DNA of 15,786 nt from Vitreoscilla stercoraria DSM 513 (GTDB lineage Bacteria > Pseudomonadota > Gammaproteobacteria > Burkholderiales > Neisseriaceae): contig NZ_KB908040.1 of the NCBI RefSeq assembly GCF_000382305.1, positions 1-15,786 on the forward strand. Reading direction: 5' to 3'. Positions 1 through 6,700 of this stretch are shown here, in pieces. The notes under the pieces were generated by a model. It was not told the DNA's origin. It did no database searches and saw nothing but the letters and a program-made list of their open reading frames with translations. Within the stretch, counting starts at the first letter, position 1. Each line of letters begins with the position of its first letter. A program made the translations under genes and the position numbers.

Positions 1-95
1 TTGCACCTATCGCTATGGAAGATGGTTTGCGCTTCGCGATTCGTGAAGGTGGTCGTACCGTTGGTGCTGGTGTTGTAGCATCTGTAATCAAATAA
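1..95 (+). CDS. tuf: Elongation factor Tu, C-terminal end (partial, upstream copy)
   Basis: This is the last 30 codons of an EF-Tu gene, ending in TAA; the rest lies outside the window. EF-Tu is the cytoplasmic GTPase that delivers aminoacyl-tRNA to the ribosome. The visible residues are the end of beta-barrel domain 3, with the hallmark REGGRTVGAGVV followed by a short tail ending in IK. A second tuf begins at 15641 in the same orientation, so the genome carries at least two copies, as is usual in Beta- and Gammaproteobacteria. This copy sits 13 nt before tRNA-Trp, and the two are probably co-transcribed. The identification rests on a short but very characteristic tail. Confidence 0.97.
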   Translation, partial: APIAMEDGLRFAIREGGRTVGAGVVASVIK

Positions 96-108
96 CGACA
101 TAGTTTCA

Positions 109-184
109 AGGCCAATGGCTCAATTGGTAGAGCATCGGTCTCCAAAACCGAGGGTTGGGGGTTCGAGTCCCTCTTGGCCTGCCA
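109..184 (+). tRNA. trpT: tRNA-Trp (anticodon CCA)
   Basis: This is a complete 76-nt cloverleaf with encoded 3' CCA. The acceptor stem pairs AGGCCAA (109–115) with TTGGCCT (174–180), followed by G181 as discriminator and CCA (182–184). The anticodon stem is TCGGT (135–139) with ACCGA (147–151) around the loop CTCCAAA, placing anticodon CCA at 142–144, which reads UGG. The T arm carries the usual GGTTCGAGTCC. It lies between tuf and secE, a conserved position in proteobacteria (tufB–trpT–secE). There is no room for its own terminator other than the hairpin that follows directly at 189. Confidence 0.98.
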
Positions 185-188
185 TATC

Positions 189-228
189 AAGACTAATCGG
201 CCTGTAAAGGTTGGTTAGTCTTTTTTTT
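189..228 (+). terminator. Rho-independent terminator after tRNA-Trp
   Basis: The arm AAGACTAATCGGCC (189–202) pairs with GGTTGGTTAGTCTT (209–222) as a 14-bp stem including three G·U pairs, with loop TGTAAA. Eight T residues follow at 221–228. This is a textbook intrinsic terminator for the tuf–trpT transcript. It ends only 18 nt before the secE start codon. Its loop side carries CGGCCTGTAAA, a variant of the repeated motif found after rplA, rpoC and fusA. Confidence 0.88.
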
Positions 229-246
229 ATTGTTAGAAAGTGCTTT

Positions 247-687
247 ATGGATAACCAAAATCAACCTGAAAAGGTTGTTAAGCGTTCTAAGGCAGAGTTG
301 AAAGCTCAAGCTCAGGCTGAAGTGCAAAAAAACAAAACAGTTGATATGGTTAAAATTATAGCTGCTTTGTTGGTTGTGGTTGCTTCTGTTTGGGCTTATT
401 ATGCTTTGCCGCAATTGAATGTGTATGTGCGTGGCTTGATTACAGCTGCGGGTGTTGCAATTGCTGTAGCAATCGTATTTTTTGCAACTCATTTAGGTAA
501 GCGTTTGGTCGCTTATGTAAAGGGTGCGTTTGTAGAATTAAACAAAGTGGTATGGCCTGAGCGTCCTGAAGCGATGCGTACGACTTTGTATGTGGTGGCA
601 TTTGTTGCTACTTTGGCGGGTTTTATGTGGATGGCCGATTCGTTGATCGCATGGGTTTTCTATGACTTGCTATTGAAAAGAGGTTAA
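247..687 (+). CDS. secE: Preprotein translocase subunit SecE
   Basis: This is the small essential subunit of the SecYEG inner-membrane channel that exports unfolded proteins; SecE clamps SecY. The product is 146 aa. A charged cytoplasmic N-terminus (about 1–35, rich in K, Q and E) is followed by membrane segments at about 36–53, 63–81 and 114–138. Three segments match the E. coli type (127 aa) rather than the one-segment form of many other bacteria. The conserved cytoplasmic amphipathic stretch VELNKVVWPERPE (96–108) is the family signature. I chose ATG at 247, preceded by a weak GAAAG ribosome binding site at 236–240. An in-frame TTG at 211 would lie inside the terminator hairpin. It sits 2 nt before nusG, the usual pair. 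No promoter is visible between the terminator and its start. Confidence 0.96.
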   Translation: MDNQNQPEKVVKRSKAELKAQAQAEVQKNKTVDMVKIIAALLVVVASVWAYYALPQLNVYVRGLITAAGVAIAVAIVFFATHLGKRLVAYVKGAFVELNKVVWPERPEAMRTTLYVVAFVATLAGFMWMADSLIAWVFYDLLLKRG

Positions 688-689
688 TC

Positions 690-1223
690 ATGGCTAAAAA
701 ATGGTATGTGGTGCATGCGTACTCTGGTTTTGAGAAAAATGTTCAAAAAACCTTAAAAGAGCGCATTGAGCGCGAAAGCATGCAGGATTATTTTGGTCAA
801 GTTTTGGTGCCTGTTGAGGAAGTTGTTGACATCAAAAATGGCAAACGATCATTAAGCGAACGTAAGTTTTTCCCAGGTTATGTATTGGTTGAGATGGAAA
901 TGACCGATGATTCATGGCATTTGGTGAAATCAACACCGCGTGTTTCTGGTTTTATTGGTGGCACTGCCAACCGACCTTTGCCAATTACGCAGCGTGAAGT
1001 TGATGCAATTATGCAACAAATCCAAACTGGCGGTGAAAAACCAAAACCTAAAGTTGAGTTTGATGTGGGTCAGCGTATCCGTGTCAATGATGGCCCATTT
1101 GCTGACTTTAATGGCGTTGTAGACGAAGTGAACTACGAGCGTAACAAGTTAAAAGTATCAGTACAAATTTTTGGTCGTGAAACACCAGTTGAGTTGGATT
1201 TCACTCAAGTTGAAAAAGTATAA
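690..1223 (+). CDS. nusG: Transcription termination/antitermination factor NusG
   Basis: NusG binds the RNA polymerase clamp, raises processivity, and links polymerase to Rho or to ribosomal protein S10. The product is 177 aa (E. coli 181). The N-terminal NGN domain runs from about 5 to 115 and includes KKWYVVHAYSGFE and the FFPGYVLVEM segment (60–69). A proline/lysine-rich linker (about 116–121) follows. The C-terminal KOW domain (about 123–177) contains GQRIRVNDGPFADFNG. The ATG follows a good ribosome binding site, AAAAGAGG (677–683), located inside the end of secE, so translation of the two is probably coupled. It is followed by a terminator with an embedded promoter. Confidence 0.98.
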   Translation: MAKKWYVVHAYSGFEKNVQKTLKERIERESMQDYFGQVLVPVEEVVDIKNGKRSLSERKFFPGYVLVEMEMTDDSWHLVKSTPRVSGFIGGTANRPLPITQREVDAIMQQIQTGGEKPKPKVEFDVGQRIRVNDGPFADFNGVVDEVNYERNKLKVSVQIFGRETPVELDFTQVEKV

Positions 1224-1242
1224 GTTATTTAAGAGCTTGTGC

Positions 1243-1271
1243 TTGCAAACTAAAAATACAGGGTCTATAAT
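1243..1271 (+). promoter_or_regulatory. Sigma-70 promoter for rplK–rplA
   Basis: A TTGCAA −35 box (1243–1248) lies exactly 17 bp from a perfect TATAAT −10 box (1266–1271). Transcription would start near 1278, giving a leader of about 58 nt before rplK. The −10 box lies within the hairpin that terminates the nusG transcript. A promoter at this position corresponds to the known L11 operon promoter of E. coli. Confidence 0.8.
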
Positions 1272-1290
1272 AGTAGACCTTGTTTTTTTT
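1260..1290 (+). terminator. Intrinsic terminator after nusG, overlapping the rplK promoter
   Basis: AGGGTCTA (1260–1267) pairs with TAGACCTT (1274–1281), 8 bp with one G·U and a 6-nt loop. One G and then eight T residues (1283–1290) follow. It should end secE–nusG transcripts. The left arm and loop contain the −10 box of the next promoter. Confidence 0.78.
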
Positions 1291-1335
1291 GGGGAGCGGA
1301 ACCTTCCGCGATTGACCCACTAACGGAGAATAAAC
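1291..1335 (+). promoter_or_regulatory. rplK leader with small hairpin (possible L1 feedback site)
   Basis: The short leader carries GCGGAA (1296–1301) opposite TTCCGC (1304–1309), best read as a 5-bp stem with a 4-nt loop. The rplK ribosome binding site CGGAG follows at 1324–1328. In E. coli, L1 represses its own operon by binding the rplK leader, where it mimics its 23S rRNA site. The position fits, but I cannot demonstrate the L1 motif by eye. Confidence 0.45.
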
Positions 1336-1767
1336 GTGGCAAAAAAAGTAATTGGCTACATTAAGCTACAAATCCCGGCTGGTAAAGCCAACCCATCACC
1401 ACCAGTAGGCCCTGCTTTGGGTCAACGTGGTTTGAACATTATGGAATTCTGTAAAGCGTTCAATGCCCAAACTCAAGGCATGGAACCAGGTTTGCCAACA
1501 CCAGTAGTGATTACTGCGTATGCTGACAAATCATTTACATTTGTATTGAAAACACCTCCTGCATCAGTTTTGTTGCGTAAAGCAGCTGGCTTGCAAAAAG
1601 GTTCTGCAAATCCTTTGACCAACAAAGTGGGTAAAATCACTCGTGCACAAGTTGAAGAAATTGCAAAAACCAAAGCCCCTGATTTGACAGGTGCTGACTT
1701 GGACGCTTCTGTACGCATTATTGCAGGTACAGCTCGTTCAATGGGTATCGAAGTGGAGGGCGTGTAA
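1336..1767 (+). CDS. rplK: 50S ribosomal protein L11
   Basis: L11 forms the base of the GTPase-associated centre on 23S rRNA helices 43/44. There it contacts EF-G and RelA and forms the thiostrepton site. At 143 aa it matches the family (E. coli 142). The N-terminal domain has the signature QIPAGKANPSPPVGPALGQ (12–30). The C-terminal rRNA-binding domain ends with RIIAGTARSMGIEVEG. The start is GTG at 1336, 7 nt after GGAG, and the conserved MAKKVIGYIKLQ begins there. The TAA stop directly abuts the ATG of rplA, so the two genes are translationally coupled. Confidence 0.98.
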   Translation: MAKKVIGYIKLQIPAGKANPSPPVGPALGQRGLNIMEFCKAFNAQTQGMEPGLPTPVVITAYADKSFTFVLKTPPASVLLRKAAGLQKGSANPLTNKVGKITRAQVEEIAKTKAPDLTGADLDASVRIIAGTARSMGIEVEGV

Positions 1768-2460
1768 ATGGCTAAGATCTCTAAACGTTTAGAAGCTTTG
1801 CGCGCTGGTGTAGACAGCAACAAATTATACGCAATCGATGAAGCGATTGTGGCAGTTAAAGCTGCAGCTACTGCTAAATTTGACGAATCTGTTGACGTTG
1901 CGATTAACTTGGGTGTTGACCCTCGTAAATCTGACCAAGTGGTTCGTGGCGCAGTTGTATTGCCTAAAGGTACTGGTAAAACCACTCGCGTAGCGGTTTT
2001 CACTCAAGGTGCTAATGCTGATGCTGCTCGTGAAGCGGGTGCTGACATCGTTGGTATGGAAGAGTTGGCTGATGAAGTTAAAAAAGGCAACTTGAACTTT
2101 GACGTTGTGATTGCTTCTCCAGATGCAATGCGTATCGTTGGTCAATTGGGTACTATCTTGGGCCCACGTGGCTTGATGCCTAACCCTAAAGTAGGTACTG
2201 TGACTCCTAACGTTGCTGAAGCAGTTAAAAATGCTAAAGCAGGTCAAGTTCAATACCGTACTGACAAAGCTGGTATCATTCATGCAACTATCGGTCGTGC
2301 TTCTTTTGCTGAAGCTGATTTGCGTGAAAACTTCAATGCGTTGTTGGAAGCTTTGGTAAAAGCAAAACCTGCTGCTGCCAAAGGCCAATACGTTAAAAAA
2401 ATTGCCGTTTCAAGCACTATGGGCTTGGGCGTGCGTGTTGATACTTCTAGTACTAACTAA
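1768..2460 (+). CDS. rplA: 50S ribosomal protein L1
   Basis: L1 binds 23S rRNA helices 76–78 to form the mobile L1 stalk that helps release deacylated tRNA. In many bacteria it represses translation of its own operon. The product is 230 aa (E. coli 234). The conserved GPRGLMPNPKVGTV loop is at 132–145, and the N- and C-terminal halves of domain I surround domain II in the usual way. ATG follows the rplK stop without a gap, so the ribosome binding site must lie in the end of rplK (GTGGAGG, about 1753–1759). A motif-based hairpin follows the stop. Confidence 0.98.
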   Translation: MAKISKRLEALRAGVDSNKLYAIDEAIVAVKAAATAKFDESVDVAINLGVDPRKSDQVVRGAVVLPKGTGKTTRVAVFTQGANADAAREAGADIVGMEELADEVKKGNLNFDVVIASPDAMRIVGQLGTILGPRGLMPNPKVGTVTPNVAEAVKNAKAGQVQYRTDKAGIIHATIGRASFAEADLRENFNALLEALVKAKPAAAKGQYVKKIAVSSTMGLGVRVDTSSTN

Positions 2461-2470
2461 TTGATTTAGG

Positions 2471-2510
2471 GCGTCCTGTAACTTGTTACAGATTTACAGG
2501 ACGCTTTATT
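2471..2510 (+). terminator. Motif-built hairpin after rplA (partial terminator)
   Basis: GCGTCCTGTAA (2471–2481) pairs perfectly with TTACAGGACGC (2494–2504) as an 11-bp stem, followed by the weak T-rich TTTATT. A competing inner hairpin is CTGTAA–CTTG–TTACAG (2476–2491). The weak T-tract suggests partial termination, allowing read-through into rplJ as in the E. coli L11–L10 junction. The arms are copies of the repeated 12-mer. Confidence 0.6.
2483..2510 (+). promoter_or_regulatory. Weak candidate promoter for rplJ–rplL
   Basis: TTGTTA (2483–2488, 4/6 to the −35 consensus) and TTTATT (2505–2510, 4/6 to the −10 consensus) are 16 bp apart. A start near 2517 would give a leader of about 180 nt. 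In E. coli an L10 promoter lies in this interval. The boxes are poor and overlap the hairpin, so this is tentative. Confidence 0.3.
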
Positions 2511-2513
2511 GGG

Positions 2514-2694
2514 CTACTTATTTAAGTAGATGTCCAAGACCGTAGGGATTCGCAAGAATTTAAATATTGCCCTACGCAGACGGTAGTCCCGAAAACGATT
2601 TTCTTACAAACGCTGTTTGTAAAATGTCTTTTTCTTGGTTGCCGAGCTGGGGAAGCACTTCGGTGTTTCGATTATTAACAGTGGGAGGTAGACC
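2514..2694 (+). promoter_or_regulatory. Structured rplJ leader (probable L10–L7/L12 feedback leader)
   Basis: This 181-nt non-coding stretch holds a run of inverted repeats. They are CTACTTA/TAAGTAG (2514–2529), CGTAGGG/CCCTACG (2541–2547 with 2570–2576), GAAAA/TTTTC (2591–2603), and TTACAAAC/GTTTGTAA (2604–2622). The last is AAGCAC–TTCG–GTGTTT (2653–2668), a C(UUCG)G tetraloop hairpin just before the ribosome binding site GGGAGG (2683–2688). The L10(L7/L12)4 complex is known to bind the rplJ leader and repress translation in E. coli, and a conserved L10 leader family exists in bacteria. Position, length and structure fit; family membership is my inference. Confidence 0.65.
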
Positions 2695-3195
2695 TTGAGT
2701 CTCAATATTGAAGCCAAAAAAGCCACCGTTGAAGGCATTGCTGCAGGTATTGCAAATGCTCAAACTTTGGTGATTGCTGAATATCGCGGTATCAGTGTTT
2801 CCAATTTGACCGAATTGCGTGCGAATGCGCGTAAAGAGGGCGTGTACTTACACGTATTGAAAAACACTTTGGTACGCCGTGCGGTTGAAGGTACTTCTTT
2901 TGCAGCTTTAGCAGATCAAATGGTTGGTCCATTGATCTACTCTGCATCTGAAGACGCTGTTGCTGCTGCTAAAGTATTACATCAGTTCTCTAAAAAAGAC
3001 GACAAAATTGTTGTTAAAGCTGGTGTGTACAATGGTGATTTGTTAGATGCTGCACAAGTAGCCGAATTAGCTTCTATTCCTTCGCAAGAAGAATTGTTGG
3101 CTAAATTGTTGGGTGTTATGCAAGCGCCAGTTTCTGGCTTTGCTCGCGCCTTGGCTGCTTTGGCTGCAAAAAATGCAGAAACCGAAGCCGCGTAA
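2695..3195 (+). CDS. rplJ: 50S ribosomal protein L10
   Basis: L10 anchors the L7/L12 dimers to the ribosomal stalk. The product is 166 aa (E. coli 165). The N-terminal rRNA-binding domain includes TLVIAEYRGISVSNLTELR (24–42) and KEGVYLHVLKNTL. The C-terminal helix that binds L7/L12 dimers ends in an alanine-rich tail. The start is TTG at 2695, supported by GGGAGG 6 nt upstream and by MSLNIE beginning as I recall it in neisserial L10. Autogenous repression through the structured leader is likely. rplL follows after 46 nt. Confidence 0.96.
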   Translation: MSLNIEAKKATVEGIAAGIANAQTLVIAEYRGISVSNLTELRANARKEGVYLHVLKNTLVRRAVEGTSFAALADQMVGPLIYSASEDAVAAAKVLHQFSKKDDKIVVKAGVYNGDLLDAAQVAELASIPSQEELLAKLLGVMQAPVSGFARALAALAAKNAETEAA

Positions 3196-3241
3196 TTTAC
3201 ATTTGATTTATTTGATTTTTGATTTTTAGGAGTTTAATAGC

Positions 3242-3610
3242 ATGGCTATTACTAAAGAAGACATTTTAGAAGCAGTTGCTGGTTTGACCGTTATGGAATT
3301 GAACGACTTGGTTAAAGCGTTCGAAGAAAAATTTGGCGTTTCTGCTGCTGCTTTGGCAGTTGCTGGTGGTGGCGCTGCTGCTGCTGCAGTTGAAGAAAAA
3401 ACTGAATTTGACGTTGTATTGACTGCTGCTGGCGACCAAAAAGTTGGCGTGATCAAAGTGGTTCGTGCAATTACTGGTTTGGGCTTGAAAGAAGCTAAAG
3501 ACTTGGTAGATGGCGCTCCTAAAACTGTTAAAGAAGGCGTTTCTCAAGCTGAAGCTGACGACATCGCTAAACAATTGACTGAAGCTGGTGCTAAAGTCGA
3601 AATCAAATAA
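3242..3610 (+). CDS. rplL: 50S ribosomal protein L7/L12
   Basis: This is the multicopy stalk protein that recruits translational GTPases (EF-Tu, EF-G, IF2) and stimulates their activity. The product is 122 aa (E. coli 121). The N-terminal dimerisation domain (about 1–33) binds L10. The Ala/Gly-rich flexible hinge is at about 35–52. The C-terminal factor-binding domain (53–122) contains KVGVIKVVRAITGLGLKEAK. ATG follows AGGAG (3228–3232) at 9 nt, a strong site suited to its fourfold or higher stoichiometry. The rplJ–rplL spacer is very A+T-rich with repeated TTTGATT units. Confidence 0.99.
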   Translation: MAITKEDILEAVAGLTVMELNDLVKAFEEKFGVSAAALAVAGGGAAAAAVEEKTEFDVVLTAAGDQKVGVIKVVRAITGLGLKEAKDLVDGAPKTVKEGVSQAEADDIAKQLTEAGAKVEIK

Positions 3611-3627
3611 TTTTTATTTGATTGATG

Positions 3628-3657
3628 GGCTGGCAGTTTTTACTGCCGGCCTTATTT
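3628..3657 (+). terminator. Attenuator-like hairpin between rplL and rpoB
   Basis: GGCTGGCAGT (3628–3637) pairs with ACTGCCGGCC (3642–3651), 10 bp with one G·U and loop TTTT, followed by TTATTT. The short, interrupted T-tract suggests partial termination. An attenuator at this position in E. coli lowers rpoBC expression relative to the ribosomal protein genes. No convincing promoter is visible in the rest of the spacer (3658–3752). Confidence 0.72.
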
Positions 3658-3752
3658 CGCTTGTTGCATAGGGTTATTAATACTGGGCATTCTGGCGAAG
3701 TGTTTAGTCTTAACAGCCTGCCAAAAACCTCCCAATTATTGGAGTTTCTTAC

Positions 3753-6700
3753 ATGAGTTACTCATTCACTGAGAAAAAACGCATCCGAAAAAGCTTTGCC
3801 AAACGTGAAAATGTTTTAGATTTTCCGTTTTTGCTTGCTACTCAATTGGATTCTTACGCATCATTTTTGCAGTTGAATACGCCATTTGACCAACGTAAAG
3901 AAGATGGTTTACAGGCCGCCTTCACGTCTATTTTCCCAATTATCAGCCACAATACACATGCGCGCTTAGAGTTTGTACATTACATCTTGGGCGAGCCTGC
4001 ATTTGATATTCAAGAATGTCAAATGCGTGGTATTACGTATGCAGCACCTTTGCGTGCACGCATTCGTTTGGTGATTATGGATCGTGAAGCTTCTAAACCA
4101 ACGGTTAAAGAAGTTCGTGAAAATGAAGTTTACATGGGTGAAATCCCATTGATGACACCAAGTGGTTCATTTGTCATTAATGGTACTGAGCGCGTTATCG
4201 TGTCTCAGTTACACCGTTCTCCTGGCGTGTTCTTTGAACATGACCGTGGTAAAACCCATTCGTCTGGTAAATTGTTGTTCTCAGCTCGCATCATTCCTTA
4301 CCGTGGTTCATGGTTGGATTTTGAGTTTGATCCAAAAGATTTGTTGTATTTCCGTATTGACCGTCGCCGTAAAATGCCAGTGACCATCTTGTTGAAAGCA
4401 TTGGGTTACGATGCTGAAGCGATTTTGAACATGTTCTACGATAAAGACGTGTTTCATTTGAGCGAAGATGGCATTGAGCAAGAGTTGGTATTGAGCCGCC
4501 TGAAAGGCGAAGTTGCCAAAATCGATGTCATGGACAAAGATGGCAATTTAATCGTTGCCAAAGGCAAACGCTTTACTGCGAAATCTGTACGCGATTTAAG
4601 CAATGCTGGTATCAATCGTTTGACGGTGGATTTTGACAGCTTGATTGGCAAAGTATTGGCCAAAGATGTCATCACACCATTGACTGGTGAAGTTTTGGCC
4701 AGTGCGAATGAGGAATTGACCGAAGAAGTTTTGGCTCAATTGCAAATTCACGAAATCAAACGAATTGAAACTTTGTTCATCAACGAGTTGGATCAAGGTG
4801 GTTACATTGCTAATACCTTGCGTGTTGATGAAGTAGAAACTCGCTTGCAAGCACGTGTGGCTATTTACCGCATGATGCGTCCTGGTGAGCCACCTACCGA
4901 AGATGCTGTTGAACAATTGTTCAATCGCTTGTTCTTCAGTGGCGACAGCTATGATTTGTCACGCGTGGGTCGTATGAAGTTCAACACCCGTACTTACGAA
5001 CACAAATTGGATGAAAAATCTCCAAATTGGTACCGTAGTATGATTGAAGAATTGTCTGCATTGACTGATGGCAAAAATTTTGTATTGACCAATGAAGACA
5101 TCATCATTTCGATTGCGACTTTGGTTGAATTGCGCAATGGTCATGGCGAAGTGGACGATATTGACCACTTGGGTAACCGTCGTGTTCGTTCAGTAGGTGA
5201 ATTGGCTGAAAACCAATTCCGTTCAGGCTTAGCGCGTGTTGAGCGTGCTGTAAAAGAGCGTTTGAACCAAGCTGAATCAGACAACTTGATGCCACACGAC
5301 TTGATCAATGCCAAACCTGTTTCTGCGGCAATCAAAGAATTTTTTGGTTCTAGCCAATTGTCTCAGTTCATGGACCAAACCAACCCATTGTCTGAAGTGA
5401 CACACAAACGTCGTGTTTCTGCTTTGGGCCCCGGCGGTTTGACACGTGAACGTGCAGGTTTTGAAGTACGTGACGTACATCCAACACATTACGGCCGTGT
5501 GTGTCCGATTGAAACACCAGAGGGTCCAAACATTGGTTTGATCAACTCTTTGTCTGTTTATGCTCGTACCAATGAATATGGCTTCTTGGAAACACCTTAC
5601 CGCCGTGTTATTGATGGCAAAGTGACCGATCAAATCGATTACTTGTCTGCTATTGAAGAAGGTCGCTATGTGATTGCACAGGCGAATGCTGAATTGAATG
5701 CAGAAGGCGCTTTGATTGATGATTTGGTGACTTGTCGTGAAAAAGGTGACACCATTTTGGCTACGCCAGACCGTGTTCAATACATGGACGTGGCGACAGG
5801 TCAGGTGGTATCGGTAGCTGCTTCATTGATTCCATTCTTGGAGCATGATGACGCCAACCGTGCATTGATGGGTGCCAACATGCAACGTCAAGCGGTTCCT
5901 TGTTTGCGTGCGGATAAACCGTTGGTAGGTACTGGTATTGAGCGCTCTGTGGCGGTGGATTCTGCAACTGCGGTTGTGGCACGTCGTGGCGGTGTGGTTG
6001 AGTCTGTGGACGCAAGCCGTGTCGTGATTCGTGTACATGACGAAGAAGCGATTGCTGGTGAAGTGGGTGTGGATATCTACAACTTGGTGAAATACACCCG
6101 TTCTAACCAATCAACCAATATCAACCAACGTCCTGTAGTGAGCAAAGGTGATATCTTGGCTCGTGGTGACGTGGTCGCTGACGGTGCATCGACTGACTTG
6201 GGTGAATTGGCTTTGGGTCAAAACATGACCATCGCCTTCATGCCTTGGAATGGTTACAACTACGAAGACTCGATTTTGATTTCTGAGCGTGTTGTGGCGG
6301 AAGACCGTTACACCACCATTCATATTGAAGAATTGAACGTTGTAGCGCGTGATACCAAATTGGGTGCTGAAGAAATCACTCGCGACATTCCGAACTTGTC
6401 TGAACGCATGCAAAACCGTTTGGATGATGCAGGTATTGTGTACATCGGTGCTGAAGTGGAAGCTGGTGACGTTTTGGTGGGTAAAGTAACCCCTAAAGGC
6501 GAAACCCAGTTAACACCAGAAGAAAAATTGTTGCGTGCGATTTTCGGTGAAAAAGCCTCTGATGTTAAAGACACGTCATTGCGTATGCCAACAGGTATGA
6601 GCGGTACGGTGATTGACGTTCAAGTATTCACTCGTGAAGGCATTGAGCGTGACAAACGTGCACAATCGATTATCGATTCTGAGTTGAAACGTTACCGTAA

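Noticed and set aside
211..246. N-terminal extension of secE from an in-frame TTG
   Set aside because: The extension would be encoded by the tRNA-Trp terminator hairpin and its T-tract; ATG at 247 gives a normal SecE N-terminus.
559..570. GAGCGTCCTGAA within secE as a motif copy
   Set aside because: It encodes the conserved P-E-R-P-E segment, so the match is probably due to protein constraint.
3661..3683. Possible promoter (TTGTTG and TAATAC) upstream of rpoB
   Set aside because: The boxes are only 11 bp apart, too close for sigma-70.
3712..3723. AACAGCCTGCCA before rpoB resembling a Kingella-type uptake sequence
   Set aside because: It is a single copy with a 9/12 match at best when CTG is aligned, and it is not paired or repeated here.
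5346..5418. Possible rifampicin or streptomycin resistance alleles in rpoB and rpsL
   Set aside because: RpoB D541, H551 and S556 and S12 K43 and K88 are all wild-type residues.
6126..6137. CAACGTCCTGTA in rpoB as a motif copy
   Set aside because: Only 10/12 and within the conserved NQRPVV codons; probably chance.
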